Shown here: in pieces, positions 1-4,156 of the stretch
Numbering within the stretch: position 1 is the stretch's first letter
How the letters are laid out: the number at the start of each line of letters is the position of its first letter
Assembly: GCA_030668565.1 (NCBI GenBank)
Contig: DAOVFD010000038.1
Span: 1-8,885, forward strand
Length of the DNA stretch: 8,885 bases
Direction: 5' to 3'
Source: Microcaldota archaeon
GTDB taxonomy: Archaea; Micrarchaeota; Micrarchaeia; Anstonellales; Bilamarchaeaceae
The notes under the pieces: model-generated
What the model saw: the letters and a program-made list of their open reading frames with translations, nothing else
Databases searched by the model: none
Told to the model about the DNA's origin: nothing
Position numbers and translations under genes: made by a program

Positions 1-212
1 ACCAAATCGACTTGAGTATGTGTTCTTTCTTCTATCCTGTTTGCAACCCTGGATAAATCTAGCAGTGTGAATCCTTCCGGTGCTTCTATTGCAATATCTA
101 TGTCATTGTATTTTTTTTGTTTCCTCGTAAAACTGCCGAAAAGATATGCCTTCTCTATATTATTTTTGGCAATTATCTCCTTGAGTATTCTTATTATGTC
201 CTTCTTCTTCAT
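1..212 (-). CDS. MNT-type nucleotidyltransferase (N-terminal part, cut by window edge)
   Basis: The minus-strand frame opens at an ATG at 212 and stays open for 70 codons to the window edge, so the C-terminus is missing. The product has the minimal nucleotidyltransferase signature: a helix, then a beta-strand ending in Leu-Phe-Gly-Ser-Phe (G26, S27), then Asp37-x-Asp39 in NDIDIAIE, and a third acidic strand VDLV (Asp69) at the edge. These are the Gly-Ser and the three metal-binding aspartates of the Pol-beta-like MNT superfamily. Family members are often the antitoxin of HEPN/MNT toxin-antitoxin pairs and act by adenylylating the HEPN partner. Any HEPN gene would lie to the left, outside the window, so the toxin-antitoxin role is inference. 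The start is supported by GGGTGA (plus-strand 218-223) five bases upstream. A different-frame ATG at 216 is not used. Confidence 0.85.
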   Translation of the reverse strand, partial: MKKKDIIRILKEIIAKNNIEKAYLFGSFTRKQKKYNDIDIAIEAPEGFTLLDLSRVANRIEERTHTQVDL

Positions 213-217
213 GCATT

Positions 218-223
218 TCACCC
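218..223 (-). promoter_or_regulatory. Ribosome binding site of the nucleotidyltransferase gene
   Basis: GGGTGA on the minus strand matches the archaeal 16S 3' end (anti-SD CACCTCC extended toward ATCACC). It sits 5 nt before the ATG at 212 and fixes that start over the nearby out-of-frame ATG at 216. Confidence 0.6.
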
Positions 224-247
224 AATAATGTAATTCTAACAGTGAAT

Positions 248-255
248 CTTATATG
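248..255 (-). promoter_or_regulatory. Putative TATA box for the nucleotidyltransferase gene
   Basis: CATATAAG on the minus strand. A start about 26 nt downstream would fall near 226, just before the GGGTGA ribosome binding site, giving a leader of about 14 nt. This is inferred from spacing and composition only. No clear purine-rich BRE precedes it. Confidence 0.35.
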
Positions 256-282
256 TCTTTTGTTAGTAAATACCGATGAATT

Positions 283-315
283 GGTTGGAAACGGAAAAAG
301 CAAGAAACGCCAACC
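283..315. repeat. Short inverted repeat in intergenic region
   Basis: GGTTGG at 283-288 and CCAACC at 310-315 form a perfect 6-bp inverted repeat around a 21-nt A-rich spacer. It lies between the nucleotidyltransferase start and the tRNA. It could be a weak RNA hairpin, but such repeats are expected by chance and no promoter or conserved box marks it as an RNA gene. Confidence 0.25.
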
Positions 316-367
316 GTGAAAAATGAAGAATTCGAAAATATTAGGGCCCGAACTATATGTAAAGCGA

Positions 368-406
368 ATTCAGGCAAAAGTAGTAGAAAATCCACTGCCC
401 CTGAAT
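368..406. repeat. Inverted repeat (possible hairpin) downstream of tRNA-Lys
   Basis: ATTCAGG at 368-374 is the perfect reverse complement of CCTGAAT at 400-406. Allowing a 2-nt bulge, an adjacent CA/TG pair extends the stem. On the minus strand it lies downstream of the tRNA 3' end and its T-rich tail, so it could belong to a trailing transcript or a minor RNA. Nothing else in 213-469 looks gene-like: the open frames there are A-rich, lack ribosome binding sites, and one runs into the tRNA. Confidence 0.25.
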
Positions 407-456
407 CTAATTTTATCGTCTTAAAAACAGGCAACCGAAAACTCGCAACTGACAAC

Positions 457-469
457 CAAAATTATAAAA
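457..469 (-). terminator. T-rich transcription terminator of tRNA-Lys
   Basis: Directly after the discriminator base, the minus strand reads TTTTATAATTTTG. Archaeal RNA polymerase terminates at such T-tracts without needing a hairpin. A second T5 tract follows about 30 nt further on. The assignment rests on position and composition. Confidence 0.45.
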
Positions 470-579
470 CGGGCCCGGAGGGATTCGAACACTCGACCTG
501 CGGATTAAAAGTCCGTCGCTCTACCATTTCAGGAAACTCTCGATTCTTTATCAAAAGTTTCTAGCTGAGCTACGGGCCC
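470..579 (-). tRNA. trnK: tRNA-Lys(UUU) with a 36-nt intron in the D-loop
   Basis: The minus strand folds into a complete tRNA: 7-bp acceptor stem GGGCCCG/CGGGCCC, D-stem GCUC/GAGC, and anticodon loop CUUUUAA with anticodon UUU at plus-strand 507-509. The variable loop is 5 nt, the T-loop is UUCGAAU, and the discriminator is G73. CCA is not encoded. The D-loop is interrupted. U12-C13-A14-G15 (568-565) pairs with CUGA (532-529) as a 4-bp helix, flanked by 3-nt bulges CUA (564-562) and AAU (528-526). A 12-bp intron hairpin with a 5-nt loop lies inside. This is the canonical archaeal bulge-helix-bulge, cut after the second bulge base, so the intron is 527-562. The spliced D-loop reads AGCUUGGUA, a standard archaeal form, and the mature tRNA is 74 nt. 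Two oddities are an A27/C43 mismatch at the top of the anticodon stem and a U52/C62 mismatch in the T-stem. Confidence 0.95.
527..562 (-). other. BHB intron of tRNA-Lys, inserted after position 17
   Basis: Excised segment predicted by the bulge-helix-bulge rule. Positions 561-550 and 544-533 pair as 12 consecutive base pairs, including U-G pairs, closing an AAAGA loop. The intron's last six bases supply the helix strand CUGA plus two bases of the 3' bulge. It would be removed by the archaeal tRNA-splicing endonuclease EndA and the exons joined by RtcB. Non-canonical positions such as the D-loop generally need an EndA of the broader-specificity types, which is known biology and not visible in this window. 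Confidence 0.88.
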
Positions 580-610
580 GGATAACAAGTATCTAAAAAT
601 TCTTATCGGT

Positions 611-622
611 TATGTTTATATT
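611..622 (+). promoter_or_regulatory. Putative TATA box of the sppA operon
   Basis: TTTATATT at 615-622 lies about 28 nt before the ribosome binding site, so transcription would begin near 643. The same AT-rich block read on the minus strand (ATATAAACATA) is about 37 nt upstream of the mature tRNA 5' end. It could drive the tRNA with a short leader trimmed by RNase P. The 76-bp divergent gap has no stronger alternative, so a shared promoter is plausible but unproven. Confidence 0.4.
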
Positions 623-655
623 CCTATTCTTGCCAATTCAATCAGGTGAATTCCA

Positions 656-1597
656 ATGGCTGATAGAAGAAATATTCCCAGCGGTGTAAAAAAAAGGAAA
701 CTTATACTCAGTACAATGCTCCTGCTTGCAATAGCATTTATAGTATTAATAGCGCTTTTCATACTGCTTGCAGAATTGCTGCCCAGCTTTACCGGAAGAT
801 GTGTTGCAGTAGTGGACATAAACGTGCCGCTTACTGTTGAGGGAAGTCCAATGACGCTTATAGAAACGGGATATCCCAGTTCAGAACAACTTGCAAGGTC
901 AATAAAGGAAATTGATGGAAGAGATGATGTTGGGGCAGTGCTTTTTGTAGTCAATTCGGGCGGAGGTTCCGTAGTTGCAACTCGTGAAGTATACGATGCT
1001 GTTAAAAATCTTGAAAAACCGAAGGTTGCATACTTCAGGGAAATTGTGGCATCCGGAGCATATTATGTGGCAACCGGAACAGATTACATAATATCAGAAC
1101 CGACTGCACTTACCGGAAATATCGGTGTTGTTGCAACTTTTGTCAGCATGGGCGGACTCTTTGAAAAACTCGGAATAAACGCAACAACCATAACTTCAGG
1201 AGATTACAAGGACATCGGTTCTCCGTTCAGGAACATGACTGAGGAGGAACGTGCAATAATGCAGTCAATAGTTGATGAAATATTCCAGGACTTCAAGGAT
1301 GTAATAATAGAAAACAGAGGAGACAAACTCAGCAGATTAAAGTTCGATGAAATTACGGACGGAAGGATAATGACCGGGAGACAGGCACTTGAAGTCGGAC
1401 TTGTGGATGATACAGGAAATATAGATGATGCATTACTGAAGGCTGCTGAGCTTGGAGGAATAGACGCTGAAACTGCAGATGATGTAAGGGTTTGTTATAT
1501 TGAAGTGCTTCCAACAGAAGGCGGGCTCTTCAGCGCAGAAAGCTTCATAAGTTCGATACAGGAAAAGTTAGAGTTACCTTCCCTGAGATACCCGTGA
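656..1597 (+). CDS. sppA: Signal peptide peptidase SppA, S49 family serine protease
   Basis: The 313-residue protein is a membrane-anchored S49 peptidase that cleaves leftover signal peptides and possibly other membrane segments. Residues 1-15 are basic. Residues 16-42 form one hydrophobic transmembrane segment, so the protease domain lies outside the membrane's cytoplasmic face. The ClpP/crotonase-like core contains FVVNSGGGS (98-105), the nucleophile Ser133 in VASGAYY, and Lys185 in SGDYKDIGSP. The Ser-to-Lys spacing of 52 equals that described for the Bacillus subtilis Ser-Lys dyad. The C-terminal part has the expected GRIMTGRQALEVGLVD block (236-251). AGGTGA at 644-649, six bases before the ATG, supports the start. 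The next gene overlaps its stop (TGATG), so the two are probably translated together. Archaeal members are often near NfeD or stomatin genes; none is recognisable here. Confidence 0.93.
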   Translation: MADRRNIPSGVKKRKLILSTMLLLAIAFIVLIALFILLAELLPSFTGRCVAVVDINVPLTVEGSPMTLIETGYPSSEQLARSIKEIDGRDDVGAVLFVVNSGGGSVVATREVYDAVKNLEKPKVAYFREIVASGAYYVATGTDYIISEPTALTGNIGVVATFVSMGGLFEKLGINATTITSGDYKDIGSPFRNMTEEERAIMQSIVDEIFQDFKDVIIENRGDKLSRLKFDEITDGRIMTGRQALEVGLVDDTGNIDDALLKAAELGGIDAETADDVRVCYIEVLPTEGGLFSAESFISSIQEKLELPSLRYP

Positions 1598-1923
1598 TGA
1601 ATGTGAAATTTCCGGTTTTTTTTCTTATTTTTATAGTTTTTGCAGTTCTTGTTGTTTACGTGGTAATTTCAATTCCGCAGGAATCTGAACAGGAGGCAGA
1701 ACCGGAAAAAAAGGAATGTAATGAAGGTGAAACAAGAAACTGTATGAGAGGACCATGCGAGGGAACAGAAAAATGCATAAACGGAACATGGGGAAGCTGC
1801 ATAGTTGAGAGGATATGCGAGCCCGGTGAAGTGGTGCCGTGTATTGTAAATCATTGTGCCTCTGCCTACAAAGTGTGCAATGACTGCGGAACAGGATACG
1901 GACCCTGCACAGGAAGAAATTAG
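1597..1923 (+). CDS. Small membrane-anchored Cys-rich protein with two tandem five-Cys modules
   Basis: I do not recognise a named family. An N-terminal hydrophobic segment (about residues 5-26) acts as a signal anchor. It is followed by an acidic linker (QESEQEAEPEKKE) and a domain with 11 cysteines. The domain is an internal duplication. Module 1 is C-x7-C-x4-C-x5-C-x7-C and contains GETR, an NGTWG turn and a final C. Module 2 is C-x7-C-x4-C-x6-C-x9-C with one additional cysteine. The C..G..R.C and C.NG.WG.C pattern resembles short disulphide-rich repeats of secreted proteins, so an extracellular, disulphide-bonded or metal-binding domain is likely. The ATG at 1597 shares its A with the sppA stop TGA, implying translational coupling. 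An in-frame GTG at 1594 is a less likely start. A partner or substrate-recruiting role for SppA is only inference from position. Confidence 0.75.
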   Translation: MNVKFPVFFLIFIVFAVLVVYVVISIPQESEQEAEPEKKECNEGETRNCMRGPCEGTEKCINGTWGSCIVERICEPGEVVPCIVNHCASAYKVCNDCGTGYGPCTGRN

Positions 1924-2499
1924 TTACTTTTCCACCTTAAACATTTTTCCGTGTCCCGGGATAACGTAATCGGCAATATCAAGAATCTTTCTGCGTGATT
2001 CAACAAGTTTTTCCATACTGGAAACATGTACCGGGTCTTTCTTATCAACATCAACAATCTGTTCTTCGTTATCCATCCACCAGAAAACATCCCCTGCAAT
2101 TACATACGTACCTTCGGATGCAGGAACAACAACTGAGCAATGGTCGGAAACATGGCCAGGAGTCTGTAAAAGTTCAAGGTCGGTTTCCGGTATAACATTA
2201 TTGTGTGCTGTTTGTTTGTCATTATCATAGATTTCAGAGGAATTCAGAACCTTTGCATTTTCGAATATTCCCGCGAGCAATGTATGGTCGGTATGATTAT
2301 GGGTAAGAATGACATAATCAATATCCGAAACAGTCAGATTTTCTTTTTCAAGGGAAGTAATAAGTTTTTCCCTGTTGCATCCGGGGTCAACAACGATATT
2401 TTTTCCTGAAGATTTCACAAGAACAGCTGTGGAACTTGCAAGCCATCCATCTTCAACCTTCTTTGCATAACCTTCTATCAATACCTTTATCCAGTTCAT
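1924..2499 (-). CDS. Metallo-beta-lactamase-fold hydrolase, MBLAC1-like
   Basis: The 191-residue protein has the full set of metal ligands of the fold: HNHTDH (His67, His69, Asp71, His72), His116 in TPGH, Asp137 in AGDVFW and His183 in PGHG. It should therefore bind two metal ions and hydrolyse a small substrate. The short length, the VVDPG strand at 36-40, the TPGHVSDHCSVVV block and GTYVIAGDVFW resemble the MBLAC1-like branch more than glyoxalase II or RNase Z; the substrate cannot be told from the sequence. It is the last gene of the six-gene minus-strand operon. Its ATG overlaps the stop of the kinase gene in an ATGA, so translation is probably coupled. Its stop codon (1924-1926) directly touches the stop of the convergent Cys-rich gene. 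Confidence 0.88.
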   Translation of the reverse strand: MNWIKVLIEGYAKKVEDGWLASSTAVLVKSSGKNIVVDPGCNREKLITSLEKENLTVSDIDYVILTHNHTDHTLLAGIFENAKVLNSSEIYDNDKQTAHNNVIPETDLELLQTPGHVSDHCSVVVPASEGTYVIAGDVFWWMDNEEQIVDVDKKDPVHVSSMEKLVESRRKILDIADYVIPGHGKMFKVEK

Positions 2500-3041
2500 G
2501 CGTATCTTACTCTTTTTTCTATGTCTTTCAGTCTTCTTGAAACAGAATCGTATTTTTTGCAGGCTTTGTACCCTTTCAGGAATTCTTTTCTGCTCTTGAC
2601 ATCAAGAGCCCTTAACATCGTATAAACGTCTATGGCCTTGTCCTCTATGTAATCAGAAAAGTAACCAAGCCCGAAATCTATAACGAACAGTTCTTTTCCT
2701 TTCAATAAATTTGCAGGAGTATAATCACCATGGATTATTCCCGCGTCATGCAACATGGCAAGAAGTTTACCCGCTTCTTTTGATTCCCCTGCGCTCATTT
2801 CAGGCCTGTTCCCGTCTATAAAAGTCATTGTTATTGAAAAATCATCCACTTTCAGGACAACAGGGCATTTCACTCCCGCAATCTTTGCCTTGTGCAGTAT
2901 TCTTGCCTCAGCCCTTGTCCTGCTGCGCCTGAGCTTCTCATCAAGTCCGCTTATCCTGTATTTTTTTGAAATACGGTCTTTTACAACTGTATGCCTGCCA
3001 AGAAAACAGGTTCTGTTAACAACCGCTTCAGCACCGCGCAT
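2496..3041 (-). CDS. bud32: Bud32-type (PRPK) atypical kinase/ATPase of the KEOPS complex
   Basis: Bud32 is the small kinase-fold ATPase that works with Kae1, Cgi121 and Pcc1 in making the N6-threonylcarbamoyladenosine (t6A) of ANN-decoding tRNAs. From the chosen start the product has 181 residues. It shows the family opening MRGAEA, the ATP-binding lysine in VVKDR (Lys21), the signature RRSRTRAEARIL (39-49), catalytic HGDYTPANLL (Asp106, Asn111), and IDFGLG (Asp122) with no following activation segment. The C-terminus is basic (RLKDIEKRVRYA). The frame extends 20 codons upstream to 3101, but that part lies inside the protease gene and is not Bud32-like. The ATG at 3041, five bases after the protease stop, gives the usual family length. 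It is a free-standing gene, not fused to kae1, and kae1 is not in the window. Confidence 0.93.
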   Translation of the reverse strand: MRGAEAVVNRTCFLGRHTVVKDRISKKYRISGLDEKLRRSRTRAEARILHKAKIAGVKCPVVLKVDDFSITMTFIDGNRPEMSAGESKEAGKLLAMLHDAGIIHGDYTPANLLKGKELFVIDFGLGYFSDYIEDKAIDVYTMLRALDVKSRKEFLKGYKACKKYDSVSRRLKDIEKRVRYA

Positions 3042-3046
3042 AGGAA

Positions 3047-3772
3047 TCAACCGAAAAGAAGTTTTGAGAAAAATATCGCAAGCAGGAATATGAAGCCCCA
3101 TAAGATAACAAATCCGAACTCGAAAAGGTTAAACAGAAGTCCTATGGCAAGTATTCCGAAAGTTGCAGCGAACCAGACCGGCTTGCTCCACATTATGACC
3201 TTGCTTCCGTCCAGTGGAAAAGCGGGTATCATATTAAAGAGGGCAAGTATCAGGTTTATCAGTGCACCGAAAATCCATATGTGGATTGCCCCTCCCTCGA
3301 TTATTCCCGGAAGCCTCAGCCCGTGAAGGAATGAAAAATAAAGGTCTATGGGATAGACCAGATTGAGCGCAAGGAAAAACCCGACCAATATGACATTCAG
3401 TACCGGGCCTGCCATCGAGATAATGCCGTTTTCCCTCCTGGTTATCTTTGTAGAATATATGTAAACCGCTCCCGGAGCTGCAAAAAGCAATCCGAAAAGT
3501 GAAATGAAAAGCATGAATATCAGGCCCTTTGTCCACATCCTGAATCTTGCATATGCACCATAATAAAACGCTGCAAGCTTGTGGGACATTTCATGAAGGA
3601 CGAAACCGCTTCCGACAGTAATAAGTGAAATGACCATGAAAACAACGAATTCCTTTGGATATGCAATCAGTCCGTCCACTGTTGCAAACACCAGCGTAAA
3701 GGCAAAGGAGATTGCAATAACGCTTATCAGAATCTGCACTACCTCATCCATTTCCAGAAGACTTTTCAGCAT
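3047..3772 (-). CDS. Site-2 protease family intramembrane zinc metalloprotease (M50)
   Basis: The 241-residue polytopic membrane protein has the M50 active site. VLHEMSHKLAAFYYGA supplies His60, Glu61 and His64 in one membrane helix. NMIPAFPLDGSKV supplies the third ligand, Asp188, in a later helix. The intervening FRMWTKGL, LLFAAPGAVYI and AGPVLNVIL segments match the archaeal S2P layout. There is no PDZ or CBS domain. S2P enzymes cut transmembrane segments of membrane-bound regulators; the substrate here is unknown. The ATG at 3772 is two bases after the upstream stop and is preceded at a suitable distance by GGTGG. A second Met at residue 8 is possible. Location directly after a small membrane protein and near Cdc48 suggests membrane-protein quality control, which is inference. 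Confidence 0.92.
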   Translation of the reverse strand: MLKSLLEMDEVVQILISVIAISFAFTLVFATVDGLIAYPKEFVVFMVISLITVGSGFVLHEMSHKLAAFYYGAYARFRMWTKGLIFMLFISLFGLLFAAPGAVYIYSTKITRRENGIISMAGPVLNVILVGFFLALNLVYPIDLYFSFLHGLRLPGIIEGGAIHIWIFGALINLILALFNMIPAFPLDGSKVIMWSKPVWFAATFGILAIGLLFNLFEFGFVILWGFIFLLAIFFSKLLFG

Positions 3773-3774
3773 TT

Positions 3775-4155
3775 TTATTCCACCAGCCTTTCCTCATAAA
3801 CAACCTTTATTCTTGGGGGAGTCAGGAGGCCGTCATAGCTTTCTATTACTCCAAGAACCTCATTTCCGTTGTCAAGCCTTACCTTTATCTTTGCGTTCTT
3901 CTTTCCCTTGTCCAGTGCCATTCCGAACTTTCCCAGCAGGGTATGTATGGAATTTCCGCCTACAACCGAAACGGTATCCCCCATTCTTATTCCCCTCAGT
4001 TCGGGATAAACAGCGCTTACCGCAACTGAGAGCACCAGCCCGACCGCAACCATCTTAAGAAGCGAGAGCAGTGTGGCTTCTGTAAAAGCGAACGCCACCA
4101 GTGCAAAACAGACAAATAAAACAGAAATTTTAAGGAAAATCATCAGACGCATCAT
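3775..4155 (-). CDS. Conserved-looking two-helix membrane protein with a small cytosolic beta domain, function unknown
   Basis: Not recognised as a named family. The product (126 residues from the first ATG) begins with two hydrophobic helices, about 5-26 and 28-48. A soluble domain of about 75 residues follows, rich in beta-type sequence: RMGDTVSVVGG, a Gly-rich connector, then KIKVRLDNGNEVLGVIES, a TPPRIKVVYEE strand and a charged end. The alternating hydrophobic strands suggest a small barrel such as an SH3- or OB-like fold, loosely like the soluble part of NfeD, but no diagnostic motif is visible. Two adjacent ATGs (4155, 4152) and a third at residue 5 are possible starts. AGGTGA, which ends the cdc48 gene, lies 1, 4 and 13 nt before them, so the second or third may be used. 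It sits one base after cdc48 and two before the site-2 protease, suggesting a joint membrane role. Confidence 0.75.
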   Translation of the reverse strand: MMRLMIFLKISVLFVCFALVAFAFTEATLLSLLKMVAVGLVLSVAVSAVYPELRGIRMGDTVSVVGGNSIHTLLGKFGMALDKGKKNAKIKVRLDNGNEVLGVIESYDGLLTPPRIKVVYEERLVE

Positions 4156-4156
4156 T

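Noticed and set aside
272..412. C/D-box-like elements (CGATGAA near 274, CTGA near 401) suggesting a guide sRNA
   Set aside because: The boxes are about 125 nt apart, with no proper internal C'/D' pair or terminal stem; archaeal C/D sRNAs are near 60 nt.
316..564. Plus-strand open frame of 82 codons
   Set aside because: It runs through most of the tRNA-Lys gene, has no ribosome binding site and an A-rich, low-information translation; likewise the minus frame 249-455.
1927..1948. Intrinsic terminator at the end of the sppA operon
   Set aside because: Short T-runs exist, but they are inside the convergent hydrolase gene and may just reflect its codons, so no feature was called.
2496..3101. 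Longer Bud32 start at 3101 (201 residues)
   Set aside because: The extra 20 residues lie inside the protease gene and are unlike Bud32, whereas the ATG at 3041 gives the family's normal MRGAEA opening and spacing.
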